DNA of 23,587 nucleotides from a virus. The position numbers were made by a program, and so were the translations under genes. Under the pieces are notes generated by a model. It searched no databases, was not told where the DNA came from, and saw nothing but the letters and a program-made list of their open reading frames with translations. This document shows, in pieces, positions 13,301-21,494 of this stretch (position 1 is its first letter; the number at the start of each line of letters is the position of its first letter). The stretch is from IMG/VR virus record IMGVR_UViG_3300043466_000571, positions 1-23,587 of that record; one strand, 5' to 3'.

Positions 13301-13981
13301 ATGGGTTTAAGTACAACAGATTTGGGCACAGGTGGCTCAGGATTAGCAAAAACAATTGCACCAGGTAATCATTTATTGAAACTGAATGGTATTCAGCTTG
13401 AAGAGTATCAGTTTATACCAGGTGCTGTACATTTAATAATGAATGTAGAAACAGAGCCAATAGAAGGTTTTGAAGGTTTCCTGATTGATAAAGACAATCC
13501 TGAAGCTGGACATTATGCTGGTCAAATTGGTAGAGTAAAAGCATCTCAATATGCATTTGCAGATGGTGAAACCAAATCTGGAATTAAAATTCAAAGAGAT
13601 AGATCTATTATGATTTTCTTACAAAATCTTTGTAAGTCTCTTGGTATTAATAGTTGGTTTCTTGAGCAAGATAATGTTCATGATACAGTAGAAGAGCTAG
13701 TAGCAGCATTTAATAAAACAGCACCGTTTAAAGATAAGTATATTAACTTTTGTGTTGCTGGTAAAGAATATGTAGGTAAAACAGGCTATACTAACTATGA
13801 CATGTATTTACCTAAAGCTGATAAAGGTAGATATGCATATGGAGAAGATGAAGATAAAGTAGTTGTTTATGTAGAAGCTACACATCTTAAAAAAGCTGAA
13901 GTCAAAGAAGTTAAGAACTTTGGAGATGAGGATGATTTTTCAGGATCTTCTAAAGCAAGCTCTGATTTCTCACTAGACTAA
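13301..13981 (+). CDS. SSB-like single-stranded-DNA-binding protein
   Basis: The protein has 226 residues, beta-rich in the first two thirds (GNHLLKLNGIQLEEYQF, YVGKTGYTNYDMYLP). The C-terminus is acidic and flexible and ends in DFSLD, like the protein-docking tails of SSBs. It lies directly after the Sak4-like ATPase and in front of a strong terminator. I recall this family as the SSB of crAss-like phages. The OB fold is not provable from sequence alone. Confidence 0.8.
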   Translation: MGLSTTDLGTGGSGLAKTIAPGNHLLKLNGIQLEEYQFIPGAVHLIMNVETEPIEGFEGFLIDKDNPEAGHYAGQIGRVKASQYAFADGETKSGIKIQRDRSIMIFLQNLCKSLGINSWFLEQDNVHDTVEELVAAFNKTAPFKDKYINFCVAGKEYVGKTGYTNYDMYLPKADKGRYAYGEDEDKVVVYVEATHLKKAEVKEVKNFGDEDDFSGSSKASSDFSLD

Positions 13982-13986
13982 TTTAG

Positions 13987-14021
13987 TTAAGGGGGAGTCA
14001 GAAGTTCCCCCTTAATTTTTT
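13987..14021 (+). terminator. Strong intrinsic terminator
   Basis: A perfect 10-bp stem TTAAGGGGGA/TCCCCCTTAA with a 9-nt loop is followed by six T. It lies five bases after the SSB-like stop codon and ends the long 4128-13981 unit. Confidence 0.93.
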
Positions 14022-14033
14022 AATTTAGTCAAT

Positions 14034-15014
14034 ATGATTTCTACTAAAATATTTGTAGGAGATGTTTTTGATGTTCCTACAAGCTGGATTTTTGAATACT
14101 ATCTAAATCTAAATGAAAAACTTACAGGTCAGAATGTAAAAATTTTATCTGTCTTTAATAGGAAAGATAAAGTTCCTTCAATGATAGTTTACTGTGAGTC
14201 TGCTAATAGATATAAGTTTAAAGATTTTTCTTCTGGTATCCAAGGAGATGGTATTGAATTGGTTAAGAACTTGTTTAATCTTACAAGCAGAAACGATGCT
14301 GCAACAAGAATAATTTATGATTATGAGGAATATTTAGCTAATAATACAAGCTTTAAGTCTCCTGAAATAGTACAGCATGATAAGTTTAAAGTTGTAGATT
14401 ATGAAATAAGACACTGGAACAACTTAGATCAAAGATATTGGATGCGATATGCTATCGGATCTAAAACACTTGAAGATTATAATGTTGCTCCTCTTAGCCA
14501 TTTTACTATGGAAAAGAAAGAAGTAAATGATAAACTTATTTCATTTAAATTTCAAAAGCCATATGTTTATGGTTATTTTAGAGAAGATGGTTCTTTGTAT
14601 AAGATCTATATGCCTATGGTGTCTGATAAGAAGTTTATCAAAATCCAAAACTATACACAAGGTTTAGATCAATTAAGTTATGATAAGAAGTATTTATTGA
14701 TTGTATCTTCATTAAAAGATCTGATGGCTTTTATTAAACTTGGTATTTCTAATATAGAATGTATTGCTCCTGACAGTGAGAATACTATGTTGGGTGAATC
14801 TATAATGAGTAAACTTAAAAGTAAATATTCTAAGATTATTGTTTTATTTGACAATGATGAGCCAGGAATAAAAGCAGCAGAAAGATATAAGACAAAGTAT
14901 GGAATAAATAATATTATTCTTGATATGTCTAAAGATCTTTCAGATTCTGTAAAAGATCACGGTGTTGAAACTGTAAGAGATAAGTTATTTCCATTACTAA
15001 AACAAGTATTATGA
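14034..15014 (+). CDS. DnaG-type primase with Toprim domain
   Basis: The protein has 326 residues. The N-terminal part keeps the KFKDFSSG and GDGIELVKNLFNL pattern that follows the zinc finger of DnaG-type phage primases, but the zinc cysteines are missing. The Toprim domain (about 218-300) has LLIVSSLKDLMAF with Ser where the usual Glu stands (S225), and LFDNDEPG with D273 and D275. It should make RNA primers for the polymerase at 22540. It starts 12 bases after a terminator and overlaps the next gene by 4 nt (ATGA). Confidence 0.88.
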   Translation: MISTKIFVGDVFDVPTSWIFEYYLNLNEKLTGQNVKILSVFNRKDKVPSMIVYCESANRYKFKDFSSGIQGDGIELVKNLFNLTSRNDAATRIIYDYEEYLANNTSFKSPEIVQHDKFKVVDYEIRHWNNLDQRYWMRYAIGSKTLEDYNVAPLSHFTMEKKEVNDKLISFKFQKPYVYGYFREDGSLYKIYMPMVSDKKFIKIQNYTQGLDQLSYDKKYLLIVSSLKDLMAFIKLGISNIECIAPDSENTMLGESIMSKLKSKYSKIIVLFDNDEPGIKAAERYKTKYGINNIILDMSKDLSDSVKDHGVETVRDKLFPLLKQVL

Positions 15015-15436
15015 GTTGGGTATATCAAGGAAAGGTGTTCAATGAACTAGACATTCCAGAAGGAGCCGTAGGTTTTATTTATATAATGAGTGCTATCATA
15101 GATGGTAAGTCTGTAATGTATGTTGGCAAGAAGAATTTCTTTGCCAATGTAAAAAAGCCTCTAGGTAAAAAAGCTTTGGCTATGACTACTGATAAAAGAC
15201 TTAAGAAGTATAGGAGAGAACTAAAACCTGACTTTATGAAATACTATAGTAGTAACAAAAGTCTTAAAGATGCTCACAAAGCAGGAACTCCTATTAAGAG
15301 GGAGATACTCCGCATATGTTACTCTGCTATGGAGTTAACATATCAGGAAACAAAGTACCAATTTGTATATGAGGTGCTTGAGAAACAAGAATTCCTAAAT
15401 GGAAATATTTTAGGTAGGTTTTACAAATTCAAATAG
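15011..15436 (+). CDS. GIY-YIG-type endonuclease
   Basis: The protein has 141 residues. GFIYI (21-25) and YVGKK (37-41) form the GIY and YIG motifs, basic residues follow, and E113 in the YQETKYQ helix is the likely metal-binding acid. The KYYSSNKSLKDA block recalls the T4 Seg-like phage nucleases. It starts in an ATGA overlap with the primase stop codon. It may be a free-standing homing-type nuclease or a DNA-repair nuclease; no intron is seen nearby. Confidence 0.85.
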   Translation: MSWVYQGKVFNELDIPEGAVGFIYIMSAIIDGKSVMYVGKKNFFANVKKPLGKKALAMTTDKRLKKYRRELKPDFMKYYSSNKSLKDAHKAGTPIKREILRICYSAMELTYQETKYQFVYEVLEKQEFLNGNILGRFYKFK

Positions 15437-15438
15437 TT

Positions 15439-15846
15439 ATGACAGAAATAGAAATGACAGGCCTCTTATTTAAGTTGGCTGATATGGGTATTACAGGTAT
15501 TAAAGTACATTATGAAGGTTCAGGAGATAGTGGTTGTATAGACGATATAGGTTATACAACTGAACCATGTGAAACTCCAGATGATGTAGATGAAAAAGTA
15601 GAAACTGGTTGGGGTTCAGAGTATAATCTTGCAGATCTTGATAATGAAGCTTATAAAGCAATTGAATCATTTGCAGAAGACAAACTTCTACAAGATATAG
15701 AAGATTGGTATAACAATGAAGGTGGATTTGGAGATATCTGTATATGCGTACCATCTGGTAAATACACAATTGATAACCATGTTAGATATTATCAAACAGA
15801 AGATTATCAGCATGAAGGAAGTTTAATAGAAAAATCTGCAGATTAA
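15439..15846 (+). CDS. DUF6878-like acidic protein
   Basis: The protein has 135 residues and is very acidic. YEGSGDSGCIDDI near residue 25 and WYNNEGGFGDICI near residue 90 match my memory of the DUF6878 family, common in phages and bacterial mobile DNA, of unknown role. It overlaps the next start codon by one base (TAATG). The two neighbours DUF6878 and DUF6915 may be a functional pair. Confidence 0.8.
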   Translation: MTEIEMTGLLFKLADMGITGIKVHYEGSGDSGCIDDIGYTTEPCETPDDVDEKVETGWGSEYNLADLDNEAYKAIESFAEDKLLQDIEDWYNNEGGFGDICICVPSGKYTIDNHVRYYQTEDYQHEGSLIEKSAD

Positions 15847-16193
15847 TGGCACATCCTTATGATCATGCTAGATCATCAGTTAAAAAATTTGGTGGTATAC
15901 CAACTGATTATATAGAAATCCATGAGTGGTTTGATGCTACAAAAGCTTGGATTGGTCATAGTAAGCATAGAATGTTCCGGCACCATAGTGAAGGAATATT
16001 TGAATGTGAAAAACTGTTTGGTGTAAGCTTTACAAATTCTGATGGTAAAAAAGTATATACAAGATATGTTGGTGAACAGCATGTTAAGGAAGATTGCTTT
16101 GGATATATTCCTAGTGCAAAAGAATGGGTTGAGGCTATTGAATCTGGCAAACCTAAAGAATGGATGATTAAAACTTTAAAAATTGAAGACTGA
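15846..16193 (+). CDS. DUF6915-like protein
   Basis: The protein has 115 residues. MAHPYDHARSSVKKFGG, HEWFDATKAWIGHSKHRMF split by the conserved RHHSEGIFECE block, FTNSDGK and GEQHVKEDCFGYIPS are hallmarks I recall of DUF6915. Several conserved histidines (H29-region, H49-50, the His of EQHVKED) and acids could bind a metal, which suggests an enzyme, but no activity is known to me. It shares one base with each neighbour's start or stop. Confidence 0.85.
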   Translation: MAHPYDHARSSVKKFGGIPTDYIEIHEWFDATKAWIGHSKHRMFRHHSEGIFECEKLFGVSFTNSDGKKVYTRYVGEQHVKEDCFGYIPSAKEWVEAIESGKPKEWMIKTLKIED

Positions 16194-16585
16194 TGATTTT
16201 TAATAAAGAAGAGACAAAAAACCTTTTACAAATGTTAAAGGCTGGTGAAGATAATGCACACATAGCATTTCAGTCACTAGAGAATTCTGATTTGAGTAAT
16301 TATTTTGGTGAGCTTTTGGTATTATATAAACATTCAAAACTTGGTAAACTTTATTGGGAAGAAGGTTCTCCTAAATGCTGGGAGATATTGAAAAATCATG
16401 TTGATACATCTTCTACATCTTTAACAAGTGGTAAATGTTTATCTATATTAACAGAAATGAAATGCTCTAAAGTTTCTATAGAGCTATTTCTGGAAAACTT
16501 TGTGGTAGATATGGTTAACACATTAGAACAAATTGGATATCCTACAAATAAATTTGAAATTAATATTAGTTTAAAAGATGAGTAG
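16193..16585 (+). CDS. Hypothetical protein, possible DUF
   Basis: The protein has 130 residues and starts in a TGATG overlap with the previous gene. It appears fully helical (NLLQMLKAGEDNAHIAFQSL, WEILKNHVD, LFLENFVVDMVNTLEQIG), with a few cysteines that are not arranged in metal-binding pairs. The repeated helical build would suit a small protein-binding adaptor. Its stop codon lies inside the start of the metallopeptidase/VWA gene, so the two are likely co-translated. Confidence 0.75.
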   Translation: MIFNKEETKNLLQMLKAGEDNAHIAFQSLENSDLSNYFGELLVLYKHSKLGKLYWEEGSPKCWEILKNHVDTSSTSLTSGKCLSILTEMKCSKVSIELFLENFVVDMVNTLEQIGYPTNKFEINISLKDE

Positions 16586-17756
16586 ACAAGATAGTTTGAG
16601 TAAAGCAAGCAAAGATCTTATGCTCAAAGAACCTTATTATGGTATATTTCTTATCATGTTAAATAAGGTTTGGAATAATAGAGTTCCAACTGCTGGAGTA
16701 AGTAAGAATGGTATTAATTACCAGCTGACTATTAATGAAGATTTTTGGTCTGGTCTTTCTGAATTACAAATGTTGGGACTTCTTAAGCATGAGTTATTGC
16801 ATATTGCTTTTGGTCACTTAACTACATATTTTAAGTTTAGTGATAAAAGACTTGCTAATGTAGCAATGGACATGGAGATTAATCAGTATATTGAAGCATC
16901 TTGGTTACCGGAAGGTGGTATTAATATAGATGATTATGCTGAGTTAAATCTTGAAAGAAAAGCTGGCTCTAGATATTATTATGACCAGTTAAAACAACTT
17001 CAAGATAAAAAGAACAAAGATGGTACTTGTGGAAATGAACCTATGGATCAATTGCTAGATAACATTGAATCTGGTAATATTCCTGATCATAGTACATGGG
17101 ATGAGTTTGAAAATCTTACTGAAGCTGAGCAAAAGCTAATTGAGAAACAACTCCAAAAACTACTATCTGATGCTAAAGAACAAACTCTTAAAAAACGTGG
17201 TAATGTTCCTGGAGAAATAGAAGGAGTTATTGTTGTAGAAGAGATTGTTGCACCTAAATTTGATTGGAGAGGTTTCATTAGAAGGTTTACTGGTGTTAGT
17301 ACAAAAGTATTTACCAAGAAGATCAGAAGGAAAGAGAACCGTAGATTTAGTGACAATCCAGGTCTGAAAGTAAAAATGAGACAACACATGTTGTTAGCCA
17401 TAGATACGTCAGGTTCAGTAAGTGATGATGAGCTCCGTGAGTTTATGTCTGAAATCTATCATATCTACAAATGTGGGGTTGATATTACTGTAATACAATG
17501 TGATACCATGATCAAATCAATTGAACCTTATACAGGTAAATTTGAAATGGCAGTGCAAGGTAGAGGTGGGACTGAATTTGATCCTGTTCTAGAATATTTT
17601 AATGCAAACCTAAAGAAATATACAAGTCTGGTGTATTTTACTGACGGTGAGTGTTGGACACATGTAAGACCAAAAGGAAATGTTCTTTGGGTTTTGTCTG
17701 AAAGATCAAGTATGAATGATAGTCTTCCCGGTAAAGTAATCAAATTAGAGTTATGA
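16578..17756 (+). CDS. Metallopeptidase/VWA protein (DUF2201-type)
   Basis: The protein has 392 residues. The N-terminal part has HELLHIAFGH (71-80), a zinc-peptidase HExxH motif, followed by VAMDMEINQ (likely third ligand near D98). A charged linker leads to a VWA-like domain with the metal-adhesion motif DTSGSVS (D276, S278, S280), T332 in GGTEF and D356 in FTDGE. Such proteins pair with MoxR-type AAA+ ATPases, as here with the gene at 17938. Their usual job is ATP-driven remodelling or maturation of a client; in a phage the client is unknown. It overlaps its neighbours at both ends. Confidence 0.92.
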   Translation: MSRQDSLSKASKDLMLKEPYYGIFLIMLNKVWNNRVPTAGVSKNGINYQLTINEDFWSGLSELQMLGLLKHELLHIAFGHLTTYFKFSDKRLANVAMDMEINQYIEASWLPEGGINIDDYAELNLERKAGSRYYYDQLKQLQDKKNKDGTCGNEPMDQLLDNIESGNIPDHSTWDEFENLTEAEQKLIEKQLQKLLSDAKEQTLKKRGNVPGEIEGVIVVEEIVAPKFDWRGFIRRFTGVSTKVFTKKIRRKENRRFSDNPGLKVKMRQHMLLAIDTSGSVSDDELREFMSEIYHIYKCGVDITVIQCDTMIKSIEPYTGKFEMAVQGRGGTEFDPVLEYFNANLKKYTSLVYFTDGECWTHVRPKGNVLWVLSERSSMNDSLPGKVIKLEL

Positions 17757-17941
17757 CGTTTACAGTAGAATATTTAGTAGAGTTTGTTACTCAAAAAGTA
17801 AAAGAACATCCTGAATTAAAAGAAGAGATAATGGATTTTTATTCATTATGTCTCAGTGAGATAGAGGATGGAGGAGCTGAATACCATGAAGTTGGTATGT
17901 GTATAAATGATATAGAAGAATTAATAGAACAAGGAATATGA
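17753..17941 (+). CDS. Small acidic protein between VWA and AAA+ genes
   Basis: The protein has 62 residues, is very acidic and helical (VEYLVEFVTQKVKEHPELKEE, then IEDGGAEYHEVGMCINDIEELI). Both its start and its stop codon overlap the neighbours as ATGA, so the three genes are translated as a coupled set. It may be a third part of the MoxR-VWA machine, for example a regulator or adaptor; I know no family for it. Confidence 0.78.
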   Translation: MTFTVEYLVEFVTQKVKEHPELKEEIMDFYSLCLSEIEDGGAEYHEVGMCINDIEELIEQGI

Positions 17942-19107
17942 GCCAAGTACAATTGAATGTTGATGAGTTAAAGAATTTTATTAAGCACATGGTTAAGAAT
18001 AACCAGCATATCCAGTCTGAAGGTAAAGTACCTGTGGCTATTAATATTGAGGGTGATGCAGGGCTTGGTAAAACTTCTGCTATTATGCAGTTAGGTAAAG
18101 AATTGCAAATGGATATTGTAAAGCTGAATTTATCTCAGCTTGAAGAATTAGGTGACTTGGTTGGGTTTCCTGTAAAAGAATTTCAGATTCAGAATGCAGA
18201 AGGTAAAACTACATGGATTAATGAGTCTCAGATATCTGCAGCTAGTGCAAAAGGTTATAAGGTTGTTGGAAAGAGAATGTCACATGCTGCTCCTGAATGG
18301 ATTCAGGGTAAAGGAGAGGGTGGTTTCTTAATTCTAGATGACTATACCAGAGCTGATGCAAGATTTATGCAAGCTACTATGGAAATTCTAGATAGACAAG
18401 AATATGTTTCTTGGAAACTACCAAAGAACTGGCATGTTATCTTGACTACAAATCCAGACAATGGAGATTATAATGTAACTTCTCTAGATGTTGCTCAGAA
18501 GACTAGGTTTATTTCTGTAGAGTTAAAGTATGATTCTGATGTATGGGCTAAGTGGGCTGAGAAATCACATATAGATGGTAGATGTATTAACTTTATGTTG
18601 ATGCATCCAGAATTGGTAACTCAAAGAGTTAATCCAAGATCTATTACTACATTCTTTAATGCTATTAGTTCTATAGAAAAGTTTGAGGATGATCTACCGT
18701 TAATTCAAATGATTGGTGAGGGTTCTGTTGGTGTAGACTTTAGTTCAATGTTTACTATGTTTATTAACAATAAGTTGGATAGAATCATTAGTCCTGCAGA
18801 TATTCTAACTAAAGATGAGCAGTATGTAATGAACTCTCTTACTAATGCAGTAGGTAAAGATGATGATTTCCGTGCTGATATATCTAGTGTAATTGCAACC
18901 AGAGTCATAAATTATTCTTTGACTTTGGCTGACAAAGGTTTAGTAGCTAAGCCTATTGTAGATAGAATTGCTAAACTAACTACAGACTGTGAAGCTTTTA
19001 CTAATGACTTGAGATATTATATGATCAAAGAGATAGTCAATGGTAATAAGGTTAAGTTTGGTCAGCTCATGATGAATCAAAACGTGGTGAAGATGGCTGT
19101 AAAGTAA
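17938..19107 (+). CDS. MoxR-like AAA+ ATPase
   Basis: The protein has 389 residues. Walker A is GDAGLGKTS (39-47), Walker B is FLILDDYTRAD (130-140, with Asp in the usual DE position), sensor 1 is LTTNPD (N172), and KTRFISVEL (R190) fits the arginine-finger region. NLSQLEELGDLVGFP matches the substrate-loop side of MoxR/CbbQ-type ATPases. With the VWA/metallopeptidase at 16578 it should form a chaperone-like complex. It is the last gene before two hairpins and a terminator. Confidence 0.93.
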   Translation: MSQVQLNVDELKNFIKHMVKNNQHIQSEGKVPVAINIEGDAGLGKTSAIMQLGKELQMDIVKLNLSQLEELGDLVGFPVKEFQIQNAEGKTTWINESQISAASAKGYKVVGKRMSHAAPEWIQGKGEGGFLILDDYTRADARFMQATMEILDRQEYVSWKLPKNWHVILTTNPDNGDYNVTSLDVAQKTRFISVELKYDSDVWAKWAEKSHIDGRCINFMLMHPELVTQRVNPRSITTFFNAISSIEKFEDDLPLIQMIGEGSVGVDFSSMFTMFINNKLDRIISPADILTKDEQYVMNSLTNAVGKDDDFRADISSVIATRVINYSLTLADKGLVAKPIVDRIAKLTTDCEAFTNDLRYYMIKEIVNGNKVKFGQLMMNQNVVKMAVK

Positions 19108-19114
19108 TTGAAAC

Positions 19115-19136
19115 ATAAAAGGTTTTCCCCTTTTAT
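19115..19136 (+). terminator. Weak hairpin after the AAA+ gene
   Basis: ATAAAAGG pairs CCTTTTAT around a 6-nt loop, eight bases after the stop codon. No T-run follows, so this is at best a partial stop; the clear terminator is 25 nt further on. Confidence 0.4.
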
Positions 19137-19159
19137 AATACATTAAATTAATTTAATCA

Positions 19160-19193
19160 AAGTAGGGTGCACATAGTACCCTACTTATTTTTT
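19160..19193 (+). terminator. Strong intrinsic terminator
   Basis: A perfect 9-bp stem AAGTAGGGT/ACCCTACTT with a 9-nt loop is followed by A and six T. It ends the 14034-19107 unit only six bases before the next start codon. Confidence 0.92.
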
Positions 19194-19199
19194 GTTTAT

Positions 19200-20498
19200 A
19201 TGGAACATTACATAAAAATTGAAATTGAACATGTTTGGAGTGGTACTACTGTTACTGATGTAGATATTGAGATTAACTTCACTAATGCATTATCTAATAA
19301 TGACTATTTTAATATTGACACAAGTGGATATACTCCTAAAGCAGGAGATAAAATTTATTTCATGCCTGGAGTAAATGTACCAAGAGTAAAACTAAAAGAT
19401 CTTATCTTAAAAGATGGTATTAAGGTAGTTAGGAATCCGGATGAGGCAAATATTATTATTAGTGCCACTGATACCATACCTAAAATATCTTCAAGGTTTT
19501 GGAGCCTTCCTTTACCTGTAAGCATTTTAAAGTTTTATGTAGAGAAAATGAATGATTTATTGGATCATAAATATATAGAAGATATTACTTCAGCTTTAGA
19601 GTTCTATACAAAAGATACCGTTCTCTGTGATTGGGCTACTTTAAGAAATATATCTGACAGTGATCTTCCTATGTATCAAGATCTTATTAAGTTACCTGAA
19701 TATGATACTTTATCTGCACTAAGTGAATATTATTTCTATAAAATAGATGAAGACTATAAAGAATTATATGATAAAGTAAAAAATACTAAGCATATACATG
19801 AGACTTGTTTATTAGAAATTCTTAATGGCCCAGATGCTGTGGTAATTGATGCAGAGATGTATGAGCAATTAAAGCAGATGCTTGCAAGTTCTGATAATGA
19901 TAACCATGTATTAGCTATGGAGATCATGGCTAATTGTAAGTACAAAGAGAGTATTTTACATTTGGAAATGTTATTCTTTTTGTATGCAGATACTATGTAT
20001 AGTAAATCAAGTAGAAACCATGTCAACTTTAAGTCTTTACTTAGTTATTTAGAGAAGACAAATAGTATGCATACTAAGATTGATGATATTGTAAAGTCTT
20101 TAAAAGCAAAGAATGTGCTTGATAAAGATAAAATTGATGTTTTACTTAAAGAGCTAGGTCATTTTATCACATCTGAAATAGAAAGCAGATACAAACTGTT
20201 TAAGGTTAAACAACTCACATTGCATGAAGATATACTAGAAAAACTAGGAGGCTACTACGCATATGATTCTGTTGTATTAAATGAGCCTGAGAATATTTTA
20301 CCAGAAGCTCCAGTAGAAGAAAATGTTATTATTGAAGATATAGAATCTTTAATAACCACTGAAGAGGTTGATGAACCTGAGATAGAGTTAATAGAGTTAG
20401 AATCTAAGGAAGATTTAGAGCCTGTTAAAGAACAAGTATTATCAAATAACAATCAAATAACTAATACAAATGACACAGATGGTTTTGAATGGTTCTGA
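19200..20498 (+). CDS. Large conserved protein with acidic C-terminal tail
   Basis: The protein has 432 residues from ATG 19200; an in-frame GTG at 19167 lies in the terminator stem and is rejected. Residues 1-100 look beta-rich and globular. A central helical block contains CLLEILNGPDAVVIDAEMYE, HVLAMEIMANCKY and NHVNFKSLLSYLE. About 70 C-terminal residues are very acidic and flexible and end in DGFEWF, a tail like those of SSB proteins (acids, then aromatic end). I recall this family from Bacteroidota phages; a replication role is inferred from the exonuclease next to it. Confidence 0.85.
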   Translation: MEHYIKIEIEHVWSGTTVTDVDIEINFTNALSNNDYFNIDTSGYTPKAGDKIYFMPGVNVPRVKLKDLILKDGIKVVRNPDEANIIISATDTIPKISSRFWSLPLPVSILKFYVEKMNDLLDHKYIEDITSALEFYTKDTVLCDWATLRNISDSDLPMYQDLIKLPEYDTLSALSEYYFYKIDEDYKELYDKVKNTKHIHETCLLEILNGPDAVVIDAEMYEQLKQMLASSDNDNHVLAMEIMANCKYKESILHLEMLFFLYADTMYSKSSRNHVNFKSLLSYLEKTNSMHTKIDDIVKSLKAKNVLDKDKIDVLLKELGHFITSEIESRYKLFKVKQLTLHEDILEKLGGYYAYDSVVLNEPENILPEAPVEENVIIEDIESLITTEEVDEPEIELIELESKEDLEPVKEQVLSNNNQITNTNDTDGFEWF

Positions 20499-21489
20499 TG
20501 AACTAGAAAAATTTTATCAAAAGAAGTTTTATTTTAGCTACAGTGGCTTAAATAAATTACTTTACTCTCCAGCAATATTTTATAATCATTATGTGCTCAA
20601 CCAAAGAGAGGATAGTACAGACCCGCACCTTGTAGGAGGTCGGGTTCTGCACTGCCTTTTATTTGAGCCTGAGAAATATGATGATCAGTTTATGTCTTTA
20701 CCTGGGAAGCTTCCAACAGATAGCCAAAGAAAAATTATTGACAATATCTTTAGAATACATTTAGGATATGGAAATAATTCTTTACTTTTGGAAGACTACT
20801 CAACAGATATACTCACACAGCTACTTACAGCAAACCTTTATCAGTCCCTTAAAACAGATGCTCAGAGATTAGAAAAGATTCTGACAGATGAAAACAAAGA
20901 GTATTTTGAATTTCTCAAACAAAGTTTAGATAAAACTGTAGTAGATCAACCTACTTTGGATGGCTGCAAAGCAAGTGTTGAAATACTAAAGAGTAATAAA
21001 GAAGTAAGAGCTTTATTAGGTCTAGACAAGCTTGAGGAAGATGATCACATTGAGATACATAATGAGTTGCACATTAAAATAGATCATGATCAATTACCGT
21101 TTGGTTTTCACGGAGTCTTAGATAATGTAGTCCTTGATAATGAAGCAAAAGTTATATTTATTAATGACTTAAAGACTACTGGTAAATCTATACAAGACTT
21201 TCCTGATGCGGTTGAGTACTATAAGTATTGGATACAAGGTGTAATCTATCTTATACTCGCAACAGATAAATTCTTAAAAGATAAGCCAGACAGAGATACT
21301 TGGCAAATTCAAGTAACTTTTATTGTAATTGACAAATACAATTTAGTTTACCCGTTCCAAGTATCTGCGGAAACTATGTTAGAATGGAGAAAGAATTTCA
21401 AAAATGTTATTCAGATGGCTAAGTGGCATTATGATAACAAGAGATATGACTTACCATTTGACCTAGCAGTTGGTAATGTAAAATTGTAA
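20470..21489 (+). CDS. PD-(D/E)XK exonuclease (RecB/RecE-type)
   Basis: The protein has 339 residues; the start overlaps the previous gene by 29 nt (ATG at 20479 is an alternative). The RecB-nuclease motifs are present: GRVLHCLLFEP (H61), GVLDNVV (D218), INDLKTT (D233 and K235) and YWIQGVIY (Q256, Y260). Such phage enzymes digest double-stranded DNA from the end to make single strands for recombination by the Sak4 or annealing system, which lies at 12559. It fits a recombination-dependent replication scheme. Confidence 0.9.
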   Translation: MTQMVLNGSDELEKFYQKKFYFSYSGLNKLLYSPAIFYNHYVLNQREDSTDPHLVGGRVLHCLLFEPEKYDDQFMSLPGKLPTDSQRKIIDNIFRIHLGYGNNSLLLEDYSTDILTQLLTANLYQSLKTDAQRLEKILTDENKEYFEFLKQSLDKTVVDQPTLDGCKASVEILKSNKEVRALLGLDKLEEDDHIEIHNELHIKIDHDQLPFGFHGVLDNVVLDNEAKVIFINDLKTTGKSIQDFPDAVEYYKYWIQGVIYLILATDKFLKDKPDRDTWQIQVTFIVIDKYNLVYPFQVSAETMLEWRKNFKNVIQMAKWHYDNKRYDLPFDLAVGNVKL

Positions 21490-21494
21490 ATTTT

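Noticed and set aside
17087-17401. 104-residue minus-strand frame opposite the VWA gene
   Set aside because: It is opposite a gene with clear catalytic motifs on the plus strand and its composition (Ser/Phe/Leu-rich) is typical of a mirror frame.
19167-19199. GTG start 11 codons before the 432-residue protein
   Set aside because: The codons lie inside the terminator stem and T-run; ATG 19200 is the sensible start.
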